Shown piece after piece: positions 35,958-44,618 of a stretch of DNA of 64,000 bases. The stretch is from NCBI RefSeq assembly GCF_900187375.1, contig NZ_FYEW01000001.1, forward strand, positions 62,001-126,000, read 5' to 3'. The position numbers and the translations under genes were made by a program. Source of the DNA: Hymenobacter gelipurpurascens. Lineage in GTDB: Bacteria; Bacteroidota; Bacteroidia; Cytophagales; Hymenobacteraceae. The notes under the pieces are model-generated. The model searched no databases. It worked only from the letters and a program-made list of their open reading frames with translations, and was not told the DNA's origin. Each line of letters opens with the position of its first letter. Position 1 is the first letter of the stretch.

Positions 35958-37638
35958 GGTCTTCCTGGTAATCGGTGATACAGCCGCGGCTCGCGTCGCT
36001 GACCGTGCGGATATACTTCAGCAGCACGCCTTGTTGCACGTTGGGCCAGGGCCGCTGCCACTGCTGGCGGCGTAGCTCCAGCAAGGCGTCATCTACCTGC
36101 ACATCAATGGTGTTGGTGCCGGCGTCCAGCACAATCCAGTCGCCATCTTCCACTAGGGCAATGGTGCCGCCGTCGTAGGCCTCCGGGCAGACGTGTCCGA
36201 TAACAAAACCGTGGGTGCCGCCTGAAAAGCGGCCATCCGTAATCAGGGCCACTTTGTCGCCTAGGCCGGCCCCAATTATGGCCGAGGTAGGCTTGAGCAT
36301 CTCGGGCATGCCGGGCCCGCCCTTGGGCCCCACGTAGCGAATCACGACGACCTGGCCGGGCTGAATCTTGCCCTGCGTGATGCCTTCGTTCAGTTCTTCC
36401 TCGGAGTTGAACACGATGGCCGGACCTTCAAACCGGAGGCCTTCTTTTCCTGTGATTTTCGCAACGGCGCCCTTCTCGGCCAGATTGCCATACAGAATCT
36501 GAATGTGACCATCGGCCTTGATGGGGTTGTCCAGGGGGCGCAGCAAATCCTGCTCGGCGCCGAGAGGCTGCACGTCGGCGAGATTTTCGGCTATGGTTCG
36601 GCCTGTTACCGTCAGCAGGTCGCCGTGGAGCAGGCCTAGGTTCAGTAGCGTTTTCATCACGGCCGGCACACCGCCTAGTGCCGAGAGGTCTTCCATCAGG
36701 TACTTGCCACTAGGCTTCAGATCAGCCAACACCGGCGTGCGGTTGCTCACGGCCTGGAAGTCCTCCATCGTGAGGTGCACGCCGGCGGCGTGGGCAATGG
36801 CAATCAGGTGAAGCACCGCGTTGGTAGAGCCGCCGAGCACGGTAGTCATCACCAGGGCATTTTCGAAGGCCTCGCGCACCAAAATGCCGCGGGGCTTGAG
36901 GTCGAGTTCTAGCAGGCGGCGCAGGTAGGAGCCAGCCGTGAGGCACTCCTGCTGCTTCTCCTGGCTAACCGCCGGGGAGGACGAGGAAAACGGGACGCTC
37001 ATGCCCAGCGTTTCGATGGCCGCCGCCATGGTGTTGGCTGTGTACATGCCCCCACACGCCCCCGGACCCGGACAGGCGTTGTGGATGATGCCCCTGTAAT
37101 CCTCGTCCGATATCTGTCCCTGCAGCTTCTTGCCGTAGGCCTCAAAGCACGACACAATGTTGAGCTGCTGCCCCTTAAAGGTGCCCCCCTTAATAGTGCC
37201 TCCATACACCATCAGGGAAGGCCGGTTCAGGCGCGCCATGGCAATAAGGGCGCCGGGCATATTCTTGTCGCAACCCATCACGCAGGCCAGCGCATCGTAG
37301 TTGTGCGCCCCGGCCATAGCTTCAATGGAATCGGCAATTATTTCCCTGGAAACCAGGGAGTAGCGCATGCCCGCCGTGCCGTTCGTAATGCCATCCGAGA
37401 CCCCAATGGTGTTGAACCGCAACCCCACCAGACCCTGCTCCTGCACGCCTACCTTCACCTGATCGGCCAGGCCATTCAGGTGCATGTTGCAGGTGTTGCC
37501 CTCGAAGCCCGTGGAGCAGATGCCCACGAACGGCTTGCGCAAATCAGCATCCGAAAGACCCGAGCCAATCAGCATGGCTTGGGACGCTGGCAGGCTGTCG
37601 TCCTGGGTGTAGATGCGGCTGTATTTATTCAGGGCCAT
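35914..37638 (-). CDS. ilvD: Dihydroxy-acid dehydratase
   Basis: 574 aa. Iron-sulfur cysteines lie in [28 protein letters not shown] and [18 protein letters not shown]. The C-terminus has [11 protein letters not shown] and [20 protein letters not shown]. It forms 2-oxoisovalerate and 2-oxo-3-methylvalerate. The last codons overlap the start of ilvB by 44 bp. Confidence 0.96.
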   Translation of the reverse strand: MALNKYSRIYTQDDSLPASQAMLIGSGLSDADLRKPFVGICSTGFEGNTCNMHLNGLADQVKVGVQEQGLVGLRFNTIGVSDGITNGTAGMRYSLVSREIIADSIEAMAGAHNYDALACVMGCDKNMPGALIAMARLNRPSLMVYGGTIKGGTFKGQQLNIVSCFEAYGKKLQGQISDEDYRGIIHNACPGPGACGGMYTANTMAAAIETLGMSVPFSSSSPAVSQEKQQECLTAGSYLRRLLELDLKPRGILVREAFENALVMTTVLGGSTNAVLHLIAIAHAAGVHLTMEDFQAVSNRTPVLADLKPSGKYLMEDLSALGGVPAVMKTLLNLGLLHGDLLTVTGRTIAENLADVQPLGAEQDLLRPLDNPIKADGHIQILYGNLAEKGAVAKITGKEGLRFEGPAIVFNSEEELNEGITQGKIQPGQVVVIRYVGPKGGPGMPEMLKPTSAIIGAGLGDKVALITDGRFSGGTHGFVIGHVCPEAYDGGTIALVEDGDWIVLDAGTNTIDVQVDDALLELRRQQWQRPWPNVQQGVLLKYIRTVSDASRGCITDYQEDHVLEPTTPARANLA

Positions 37639-37675
37639 TGGATGGAGTTTGTGCTGTTTTATCGGAGAAAAAGGC

Positions 37676-37720
37676 CGTCATGTCGAGCTTATTGAGAATC
37701 TCGCATGCTGACGTTGTCAC
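37676..37720. repeat. Degenerate REP half beside copy 7
   Basis: CGTCATGTCGAGCTTATTGA and then GCATGCTGACGTTGTC resemble a left arm and loop of the copy 6 type, with no right arm. It is immediately followed by a complete copy. Confidence 0.6.
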
Positions 37721-37727
37721 ACTATCT

Positions 37728-37825
37728 GTCATGCTGAGCGGAGTCGAAGCATCTCTACCGCTTCGTTGAGACGTTGCTAGGCCAGTTGATAGAGGTAGAG
37801 ATGCTTCGACTCCGCTCAGCATGAC
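37728..37825. repeat. REP/MITE-like palindromic element, copy 7 (ilvE-ilvD gap)
   Basis: Perfect 32-bp inverted arms (37728-37759 and 37794-37825) enclose a loop with CTAGGCC. It sits in the 214-bp gap between the first two structural genes of the ilv cluster. Confidence 0.92.
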
Positions 37826-37852
37826 GACCTTTTTAGTGTGCTAGGCCACTAC

Positions 37853-38758
37853 CTACCGTTGCTCTGCGAAGCTGGCGTTGCGGCTCACTGCTTGCCCCGT
37901 CACCAGCGCGTGGTAATGGCCGGCCAGCATGCCGCCAATGGAATGCTGGAACGACTTTTCAAACACCACATCATCCACGGAGGCAATGCCGATAACCTCG
38001 GCCGCGGTGCCCGTCATGAAGGCGGCAGAAGCGGTGCGTAGCTCCTCCGGCGTGAAGAACTTCTCGTGCACCGTGATGCCGGCCTCGCGGGCCAGGTCAA
38101 TAATAGTGTTGCGGGTGATGCCGCGCAGAATGCTGCCTTGGGGGGCCGTGTATAGCTCCCCGTCGCGCTCGAAGAAGAAGTTGGCGCCGGGGCCCTCGGC
38201 CACGTAGCCGTTCATGTCCAGCAGCAGGGCTTCATCATAGCCGCGGCCCTTGGCCTCTGTGCTCGCAATGATGGAGTTGACATAGTGGCCGCCTACTTTG
38301 GCCTCAATAGGCACCGCCTTGGGGTTGGGGCGCTCGTAGGGCGAGATGGTGAGGCGCAGGCTTTGGTCGCCGAGGTATTTGCCCCATTCCCACACCGCAA
38401 TCAGCAGGTTGCTGGTAGTGGCGGCTTTCAGGCTCATGTTGGGTGTGCCGGCAAACACCAGTGGCCGGATGTACGCGTCGTTCAGGTTGTTGCGTTTCAG
38501 TACCTCATAGCTGATGCGCGTAAGCTCCTCCACCGAGTACTCTAGCGGCAATCCAATGCACTTGCACGAGTAGTGCAGCCGCTCGTAATGCTCCTCTGCC
38601 TTGAAGATGCGGGTGCCGGCGGGCGTATTGTACGCCCTGATGCCTTCAAAAACGGAGTAGCCGTAGTGCAAGGATTGGGCATACACGCCACAGGTAGCCC
38701 GCTCAGCCGGCACGAACTCGCCATCCAGAAAGGCAACGGTGTTACTGGTAAAATACAT
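37853..38758 (-). CDS. ilvE: Branched-chain amino acid aminotransferase
   Basis: 301 aa from the ATG at 38758 (MYFTSNTVAFLDGEFVPAE). A start eight codons upstream would fall between the attenuator and the gene and is less likely. The class IV PLP fold is clear: YGYSVFEGIRAY, PLP lysine Lys154 in EAKVGGHYVNS, and DMNGYVAEGPGANFF. It carries out the last transamination to Val, Leu and Ile. It is the first structural gene after the leader peptide and attenuator. Confidence 0.95.
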   Translation of the reverse strand: MYFTSNTVAFLDGEFVPAERATCGVYAQSLHYGYSVFEGIRAYNTPAGTRIFKAEEHYERLHYSCKCIGLPLEYSVEELTRISYEVLKRNNLNDAYIRPLVFAGTPNMSLKAATTSNLLIAVWEWGKYLGDQSLRLTISPYERPNPKAVPIEAKVGGHYVNSIIASTEAKGRGYDEALLLDMNGYVAEGPGANFFFERDGELYTAPQGSILRGITRNTIIDLAREAGITVHEKFFTPEELRTASAAFMTGTAAEVIGIASVDDVVFEKSFQHSIGGMLAGHYHALVTGQAVSRNASFAEQR

Positions 38759-38780
38759 AGTGGTAAGCAGAAAATCGTAC

Positions 38781-38816
38781 AAAAAAGCCTTCCTGAGCGC
38801 TGGGCTGAGAAAGGCT
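38781..38816 (-). terminator. Attenuator (intrinsic terminator) upstream of ilvE
   Basis: On the minus strand AGCCTTTC (38816-38809) pairs with GGAAGGCT (38793-38786), giving eight pairs including one G-T wobble. A short inner AGC/GCT helix and six T (38786-38781) follow. It is 22 bp upstream of the ilvE ATG and 27 bp beyond the leader-peptide stop. With the alternative pairing at 38802-38850 it forms the on/off switch. Confidence 0.8.
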
Positions 38817-38850
38817 GGTCGAATCAGGACAAGGCGCTTCCTTTCAGCCC
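38802..38850 (-). promoter_or_regulatory. Antiterminator pairing of the ilv leader
   Basis: GGGCTGAAAGG (38850-38840, minus strand) spans the leader-peptide stop codon. It can pair with CCTTTCTCAGCCC (38814-38802), with only a two-base bulge. The second strand contains most of the 5' arm of the terminator, so the two structures exclude each other. A ribosome at the stop codon would cover the first strand and allow termination. One stalled at the upstream Val/Leu/Ile codons would leave it free. Confidence 0.7.
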
Positions 38851-38900
38851 GGCAATGGCAGAATAATGACTAGCAGGACGGGATGGGAAGCAGTGGTCAT
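38844..38900 (-). CDS. Branched-chain amino acid leader peptide, MTTASHPVLLVIILPLPG
   Basis: An 18-codon frame reads from the ATG at 38900 to a TGA at 38846-38844. Residues 8-14 are Val-Leu-Leu-Val-Ile-Ile-Leu, seven regulatory codons in a row, and Leu16 makes eight of 18. This matches what the operon makes and resembles in kind the ilv leader peptides of enteric bacteria. It is functionally equivalent to ilvL, but I leave the symbol empty because homology cannot be claimed for so short a peptide. The stop codon overlaps the antiterminator strand, and the terminator follows. Codons for other amino acids are mixed only at the two ends. Confidence 0.78.
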   Translation of the reverse strand: MTTASHPVLLVIILPLPG

Positions 38901-39244
38901 GGAACGCGGAAGTGGAAGCAGGAAGAGGGATGGGGGAGTGGCCTACTGGAGCCTTGGTTTGCTGCAACTCTTTGCAGGGAGTAGCATCCGCTGATGGTGT
39001 CTTCAGAGGGAGCAACCTGCGTGATAAGGGCCCGCAAGCCGGCCGTTACGTGCGGAAGAAAAATTGCAGACCAGAAGGTGGAAAAGTGCTCAGGCATATC
39101 ATCTTTACGATCTATTGATGAGCACAAGTACACTAGCCTATTCTGGTAGCTCAAACTTTCTTCTTCAGGTGTTACTATTTCTATATGTTTATTTTAAATA
39201 AATAAATATCTGTATAACAGTGATTTAACTTTTGGCCTCATACA
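38901..39244. other. Divergent intergenic region holding the ilv promoter (not resolved)
   Basis: No gene is supported in these 344 bp. The ilv/leu promoter must lie here on the minus strand. The best I can see is a TTG 19 bp before TAGGCCAC, which is a poor -7 match. The plus-strand end (39170-39240) is very AT-rich, with TAACTTTTGG just before the ATG at 39245, a plausible promoter for that gene. Confidence 0.4.
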
Positions 39245-40789
39245 ATGCCCAACGAAAGTTCCGATCCGGTTTTTCAATTAATCAAGACCCTGACCCGCAC
39301 CGAAAAGCGGCACTTCCGGCTGTTTGCCAACCGGCAGGGCTCCACTGATGGGCTAAAGTTTTTGCAGCTTTTCGATGCGCTGGATGGGCAGGAGAAGTAC
39401 GATGAGGAGCGCGTGCTGGCCCAGGTGCCGGCCATCAAGAAAGTACAAGTAGCCAACCTCAAGGCGAATTTATATAAGCAGCTGCTAGCCAGTCTGCGCA
39501 TGTACCACGCCGGCCATAACCTCGATATTCAGCTTCATGAGCAGCTGGATTACGCCCGCGTACTCTACAACCGCGGCCTCTATCAGCAGAGCCTGCGCAT
39601 GCTGGAGAAGATAAAGGCCACGGCCCACCAATCCGAGATGCTGCACATTGTGCTGCTGGCCCTCGATTTTGAGAAGCTGATTGAAGGGCAGTACATCACG
39701 CGCAGCCTGCGGGGGCGGGCCCGGGAGCTGTCGGATGAGGCTACGGATACGGTGGTGCACCTGGCCCGGGAGCACGAGCTGTCCAACCTGGCGCTGCGCA
39801 TGTACGGGCGCTACCTCAAAATTGGACACACCCGCAACCAGCAGGATTACGAGAAAATCACGGCCTATTTCCGCGACGGTTTGCCCACGCTGGACCCGCG
39901 GCAAGCTGGTTTTTATGAGCAGCTCTACTACTACCAGGCACACGTGTGGTACTACACCATCACGCAAAACTTCCGCCTGTGTTTTCGCTACGCGCAGAAG
40001 TGGGTAGATCTGTTTGAGAATAACCCCACCATGCGCGAGCAGCAGGCCATGCTCTACATCAAAGGCCTGCATAACCTGCTGATTACGGCGCACAATATGC
40101 TGTACTATAGCAAGTTTGAGCAGGTGCTGACGCAGCTAGAGGCCTACGCCGCTGATCCCGACCGGCGCACCAGCCCCAACATTGAAATGCTGTTGTTCCT
40201 GTATATCTACACGAACCGGCTCAATGGGTATTTCATGCGCGGGCAGTTCACCGAAGGCCTCACCATTATCCCGGAACTGCTGGAAAAGCTGGACCACTTC
40301 CGCATTCAGCTCGACTCGCACCGGCGCTTGGTGTTCTACTACAAAATTGCCAGCCTCTACTTCGGCAGCGGCCAGCCCGACAAGGCCATTGAGTACCTCA
40401 ACAAGGTGATTTTCTTCAAGGAAGCGAACCTGCGCGAGGACATCCAGTGCTTTGCCCGCATCCTCAACCTGATTGCCCACTACGAGGCCGGCCGCGACGA
40501 AGCCCTGGAGTATCAAATCCGGTCGGTGTACCGCTTCTTGGGCAAAATGAACGACCAACAGCAGATGCAGGAGGCCATCTTCCAGTTCCTGCGCAACCTC
40601 GGCGATGTAGCGCCTTCGCAGCTCAAAGAGGCGTTTATTAAGCTCAAAGACAAGCTGATTCGTATTGCCGAAAACTCCTTCGAGCGCCGCCCCTTCCTCT
40701 ACCTCGATATCATTTCCTGGCTGGAAAGTAAGATCGAAAACGTGCCCGTGCAGGAGGTCATTAAACGTAAATTCAAACAGCTGAAGTAA
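39245..40789 (+). CDS. Conserved Bacteroidetes all-helical repeat protein, function unknown
   Basis: 514 aa, no signal peptide. The N-terminus (VFQLIKTLTRTEKRHFRLFAN...GLKFLQLFDAL) is a pattern I associate with a widespread uncharacterised Bacteroidetes family. The rest consists of helical pairs resembling TPRs (for example RVLYNRGLYQQSLRMLEKIKA and FYYKIASLYFGSGQPDKAIEYLNKV). It is cytoplasmic and probably a scaffold or regulator. It is transcribed away from the ilv operon, with an AT-rich upstream region. No GGCCTAG motif occurs in this gene. Confidence 0.8.
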   Translation: MPNESSDPVFQLIKTLTRTEKRHFRLFANRQGSTDGLKFLQLFDALDGQEKYDEERVLAQVPAIKKVQVANLKANLYKQLLASLRMYHAGHNLDIQLHEQLDYARVLYNRGLYQQSLRMLEKIKATAHQSEMLHIVLLALDFEKLIEGQYITRSLRGRARELSDEATDTVVHLAREHELSNLALRMYGRYLKIGHTRNQQDYEKITAYFRDGLPTLDPRQAGFYEQLYYYQAHVWYYTITQNFRLCFRYAQKWVDLFENNPTMREQQAMLYIKGLHNLLITAHNMLYYSKFEQVLTQLEAYAADPDRRTSPNIEMLLFLYIYTNRLNGYFMRGQFTEGLTIIPELLEKLDHFRIQLDSHRRLVFYYKIASLYFGSGQPDKAIEYLNKVIFFKEANLREDIQCFARILNLIAHYEAGRDEALEYQIRSVYRFLGKMNDQQQMQEAIFQFLRNLGDVAPSQLKEAFIKLKDKLIRIAENSFERRPFLYLDIISWLESKIENVPVQEVIKRKFKQLK

Positions 40790-40897
40790 GCTGTGTTGGG
40801 AGCACAATAAGGTGCCACTTTTGGGGCTCAGGTGCTAGCCCTTTACTCTGCAAGTGAACGAAGATTGGTATACCGAGGATATAACGTTCATCTCTTA

Positions 40898-42544
40898 TTA
40901 AACTATAGCGGACGTTGATAGTGGTAATCGGATTGTAAATGCCGTGAATGCATCTTTCTGTGTGTCAACAGATATGCTTCCCTTGTGCATTTTAATAATA
41001 TCCTGGCTGATGAATAGGCCTAGGCCTATTCCCTTGGAAGTAGGCTTGGTTGTGAAGAAAGGAGAGAATAATTGTTGCCTTTCAATATCTGACATCCCAT
41101 TGCCATTGTCTTCAATTCTTATTTCTGCAAATTGGTCATTGACACTAGTTTTGACAATGATTTTAGGTTGAAATGATTTGTCTATAATTGATTTTTCATT
41201 TAGAGAATAGACGGCGTTGCTGATAATATTATAAATAACTGAATTCATTTCTGCTGGTAAGATCTTAATAGAGCAGTCGTTTTCAGGTTCGTGCATCAAC
41301 TCAAGTGAAATACCACCTTGAGCACTATTGATACTGTTTCTGTACAAGGCAAGCTGACTATCTATAAAAGAATTAAGAGTAGTCCCAACAAAAACATCGG
41401 ACTTTATCTGTAGGATTTTGTCCATGCTTCTGATGATTCTCGTCATGTTATGCCCATGCTCCTGAATCTTTTCCGTATTAGCTTCAATCATGGAGAGTAA
41501 TGGCATTAGCTCATGCTGAAGATGGTCATCTTGTACGTATACGTCTTTAGCTAATAGCTCTTTACTTTCATCCAATAGCTCATTAGATACTGCGGCAAAG
41601 TTGTTTACGTAGTTTAACGGATTAAGCAAACGGTCAACTAGGCCTTTGGTAAGCTGACCAATGGATGCTAATTTTTCTTGCCGAATTAATTGCTCCTGCG
41701 TTTCTTTTAGATCGGTAAGCGTTTTATTAAGGCCCTCAAATAAATCATCAGATTTCTCTTTTTCCTTGATCAATTCTTTGGTTCTGTCTTCTAGCTCCTG
41801 ACGAGCCGCCGATAAGTCAGTGACCATTTTGTTAAAGGCTAAACCAAGTTCGCCTATTTCGTCCCTTGACTTACTGAATACTCGTTGAGTAAGGTCGCCT
41901 CTGCCCACCTTTGTAGCAGCATCTCGGAGTTTTAGTACTGGAATGGAAATATTTCTGGCTAGGCCAAAGCCGATAACAATACCTATGCTGAAAACTAGAA
42001 AGCTAAAGAATAAAGAGGTGATGCGAATTTGTCTTTTGCTTTGAATTATTTCTTTGGTGGAAAAAGCCAAAGCAACTTCCCCGTGCATAAGGGCGGTGCT
42101 GAATGCAGTTCGCTTTACAACTATTGAGTCGTTAGATATGGCATCAACATCAATCTGCTTGCTGTCAGGGTACGTTTTAAAAACGGTTCTATTTATTTTA
42201 AAGCTAGAATGGGTCTTATTCCACACCGTATCGGTTTGCAATAAACTAACAAATCGGAGCAAGGGGTCTTTTTTAACAAAATCCATAGCAGTCTGAACGC
42301 CTTCGAAATTTTGTTCAGTCATGGCTATTTTAACGCCAAGCGCAACAGTATTTGCTTGGTTTTGCACTTCCTTATTGAAATTACTAAGAAGTGTTCTTTC
42401 TTGTATTGCGGGTAAGTAAAATAGAACGAAGAAGGAAAATAGCAATACTATACTAGTCACCGTCATCCATATTTTAGTCTTGACCGTGAGGCGTAAGCCT
42501 TTTATAATTTGAAAAAGTTGTGGTTTGGGTAAATTAGTTACCAT
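40898..42544 (-). CDS. Histidine-kinase-like membrane sensor with Asp in place of the phospho-His
   Basis: 548 aa from the ATG at 42544. TM helix 1 at about 26-46, a periplasmic domain of about 130 residues, TM helix 2 at about 176-196, a HAMP domain (about 198-250), a coiled coil, then a HisKA-like helix and a full ATPase domain. The ATP-binding boxes are intact: NIISNAVYSL, DNGNGMS, FSPFFTTKP and GIGLGLFISQD. The H-box reads SIGQLTKGLVDRLLNPLNYV: where kinases have His-Glu, this has Asp304-Arg. Autophosphorylation on His is therefore not expected there. It is the last gene of an AT-rich operon with a mini substrate-binding protein and an outer-membrane barrel. Confidence 0.85.
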   Translation of the reverse strand: MVTNLPKPQLFQIIKGLRLTVKTKIWMTVTSIVLLFSFFVLFYLPAIQERTLLSNFNKEVQNQANTVALGVKIAMTEQNFEGVQTAMDFVKKDPLLRFVSLLQTDTVWNKTHSSFKINRTVFKTYPDSKQIDVDAISNDSIVVKRTAFSTALMHGEVALAFSTKEIIQSKRQIRITSLFFSFLVFSIGIVIGFGLARNISIPVLKLRDAATKVGRGDLTQRVFSKSRDEIGELGLAFNKMVTDLSAARQELEDRTKELIKEKEKSDDLFEGLNKTLTDLKETQEQLIRQEKLASIGQLTKGLVDRLLNPLNYVNNFAAVSNELLDESKELLAKDVYVQDDHLQHELMPLLSMIEANTEKIQEHGHNMTRIIRSMDKILQIKSDVFVGTTLNSFIDSQLALYRNSINSAQGGISLELMHEPENDCSIKILPAEMNSVIYNIISNAVYSLNEKSIIDKSFQPKIIVKTSVNDQFAEIRIEDNGNGMSDIERQQLFSPFFTTKPTSKGIGLGLFISQDIIKMHKGSISVDTQKDAFTAFTIRLPLSTSAIV

Positions 42545-42588
42545 AGCGCAGATATAGGTAAGCAATTAGTGCTTCTAGTGGATGGGCG

Positions 42589-43038
42589 TTACAAAGACTT
42601 CTTTCCATCAATAGCTATAACCTTATTGTTAGCCGAGGCTTGTGTGACAATGCCAATTGCGCCGCTTGTCTGTGAAACGAATTCTTCAAGATCAGATTCG
42701 CTATTGAAAAAATTTGGTGCAGCAGCCTTGCCTTGAAATACCAGAGCAAGCCAATATTTATTTAGATCATTTGGGCTCATGTTGTAAATCTTTTTGCTGG
42801 TAACAACCCCTATTGGTGTATTGCTTTTTAGAAGTGCTATAACTACTTTACTGCCATCTGGCCAGCGTAGTTTTTCTCCTCGCATCACAGACTTAAGCTG
42901 CTCTATTTTCATTTCGGCTGGTATTGCTTTTCCATTCGCAATCACCACAAGATTACTATTGTCTTGAGAATTAGCCGGTAGCGAGAGGTATACAAAAAAG
43001 AGAAAGGGTAGAGTAAGGCGTCGGTAAATCCAATTCAT
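42589..43038 (-). CDS. Small periplasmic PstS-like substrate-binding protein
   Basis: 149 aa. It has a signal peptide (LTLPFLFFVYLSLPANSQ), then a single PBP-like lobe: LVVIANGKAIPAEMKIEQLK, IYNMSPNDLNKYWLALVFQG and VSQTSGAIGIVTQA. These are the short phosphate-ABC-like binding proteins of about 140-150 residues. They are often encoded next to porins and sensors rather than transport permeases. The SGAIG segment is where PstS-type proteins hold an oxyanion. It lies 12 bp after the barrel gene and 44 bp before the sensor, and probably presents a ligand to the sensor. Confidence 0.7.
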   Translation of the reverse strand: MNWIYRRLTLPFLFFVYLSLPANSQDNSNLVVIANGKAIPAEMKIEQLKSVMRGEKLRWPDGSKVVIALLKSNTPIGVVTSKKIYNMSPNDLNKYWLALVFQGKAAAPNFFNSESDLEEFVSQTSGAIGIVTQASANNKVIAIDGKKSL

Positions 43039-43050
43039 CGCGTATATAAG

Positions 43051-44097
43051 TTAGAAACCGACTGCTACTTGAAAGATCAATTTGTCTGGTGTGCCAACTG
43101 TTGATCTTTGTATATGTTGATATTCAAGCTTGAGCACGGCTAAATAGCTTATTTCATACCGTAGGCCACCAACAAATGATCGGACGTTGTTATTTAAATA
43201 ATACACCTCTTTATTGCGATATTGAATATTGTCGAGCCTGATATACGGAATGATTTTATCAGTAATTCTAAAACCTGCATATGCATACGAAGCTAATGCC
43301 TGCTGCATTCCAAGGCTGTCGGACCTGTTTATAGCCATGCTGCTTTCTGCTAAGAGCTCATACCTTTTAGAGAAGACAGAATCGGTGTAGGAAACCGAGG
43401 CGGTCATTATATTTTGAGTGACCTTAGACGGAATCAGGGTGTTAGTGCCGCCAGAATGATTGTGCGACATACTGCCTTTCGAAAGGACATCATGATACAA
43501 GGAGGCCCCTAGGCGGAAGCCATCAACGGGCTTCACGTGCACAGCGGCTGTCAGCGATTTGAAAGGGTTATTATCAGCAATATCTCCTGAGCCTAGCCCA
43601 TTGCCAACCATAACGTCATAGCCAAACCGGAGTCTGCCAAGGTTTTGCCCTTGTAAGCTGATGCCAGTAGTGTGCAGTGGTATTATACCCTCGGAAAAAA
43701 CTAAAGGGCGCTCAACCGTTGGAAAGAAAACTCGGCCATGGTGGTAAGTATCATTCCAATAGTTGATGGGAGTATGGTGTTTGCCAATTAAGACGCTATG
43801 ATTGCCCGCATAATTGTATTTCAATATTATGCGTTCTACACTGATATCGAAATCGGTGGGAGAATCCAAGGAATATTTAAAAACGGTTTCCCCCAGAAAT
43901 GATAATCTCTCGGTTATCTCTGATGTAATAAATAAGTCCTGCTCACCAAGCCCAAAATTCGCTTTGCCTTTTTGGTAATAAGAATAGGCATCTACAAACC
44001 CTCTTATCTGGGTACGCTGGGCCACTACCCGGTGTGCCGAGCACAAGAGTAGAGTACTGATGAATAAAAGGATTAATGAGTACTTAGTTCTTTCCAT
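43051..44097 (-). CDS. Outer-membrane beta-barrel (porin-like) protein
   Basis: 348 aa with a signal peptide (YSLILLFISTLLLCSAHRVVAQ). The mature part alternates polar and hydrophobic residues in amphipathic strands of about 10 residues, ends in an aromatic (VAVGF), and has porin-like stretches such as SVLIGKHHTPINYWND and LRFGYDVMVGNGLG. It is the first gene of the AT-rich three-gene unit with the SBP-like protein and the degenerate kinase. It could be the entry pore for the signal molecule or anion. No family name is certain. Confidence 0.72.
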   Translation of the reverse strand: MERTKYSLILLFISTLLLCSAHRVVAQRTQIRGFVDAYSYYQKGKANFGLGEQDLFITSEITERLSFLGETVFKYSLDSPTDFDISVERIILKYNYAGNHSVLIGKHHTPINYWNDTYHHGRVFFPTVERPLVFSEGIIPLHTTGISLQGQNLGRLRFGYDVMVGNGLGSGDIADNNPFKSLTAAVHVKPVDGFRLGASLYHDVLSKGSMSHNHSGGTNTLIPSKVTQNIMTASVSYTDSVFSKRYELLAESSMAINRSDSLGMQQALASYAYAGFRITDKIIPYIRLDNIQYRNKEVYYLNNNVRSFVGGLRYEISYLAVLKLEYQHIQRSTVGTPDKLIFQVAVGF

Positions 44098-44497
44098 ACC
44101 TGCTGTTTGAATTTATTCGATAAATGAAGGAGGTGATGTCACCAACTGAAAAGCGGGTAGTCGATTACGCAGGTAGTGGTCTGCGTTGCGTACTTGCTGG
44201 GCGCCAACTGCTTATACACTAGGCAATAGATACAGGGAGAAAAGGACGTTACTACATAGCTGCCGGCTTAGGCGATTACTGTTAGCTAAAGGCTCTTTCA
44301 GGGCCTGAATCATAAGCAACGTAGGGGTGTGTGTAATGTGGTTTTATTCAGTTTATATGAATAAAATTTATTAAAATGTTTCTAAATGTATGTTATTCTC
44401 TGCAGTTCAGCTAATGGTTATGGAGGGTATTTTTTAGGAGTATCCACTTGTCAGCAGAAGCTTATTCCCGATAGGCCTTTTCTTAGTTCTGGCGCAT
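44098..44497. other. AT-rich intergenic region, no gene seen
   Basis: This upstream region of the barrel operon holds short frames only. None has a plausible composition or start. I could not place a -33/-7 pair with confidence on the minus strand. Confidence 0.5.
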
Positions 44498-44540
44498 TAA
44501 AAAGCCCTTGGCAACCATATTGGCGCCAAGGGCTTTTCCT
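44498..44540 (-). terminator. Intrinsic terminator after the seven-helix membrane gene
   Basis: AAAGCCCTTGGC at about 44501-44512 pairs with GCCAAGGGCTTT at 44525-44536. A T run follows on the minus strand (TTTTTAA) and a shorter one on the plus strand. It lies about 80 bp beyond the minus-strand stop at 44619. Confidence 0.82.
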
Positions 44541-44618
44541 ACTCTGCTCTAGTGTACTTAGCTTATAAGAAGCTGTGCAGTGGGCGTGGTGATTGTGATT
44601 CTTGCCCGATGGCAATAG

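Noticed and set aside
27666..37825. Regularly recurring palindromes read as a CRISPR array
   Set aside because: Copies are kilobases apart with genes between, and are inverted rather than direct repeats. No cas genes are present.
38781..38900. T-box or amino-acid riboswitch in front of ilvE
   Set aside because: No T-box consensus or specifier-loop arrangement is visible; the short leader frame with clustered Val/Leu/Ile codons explains the structure better.
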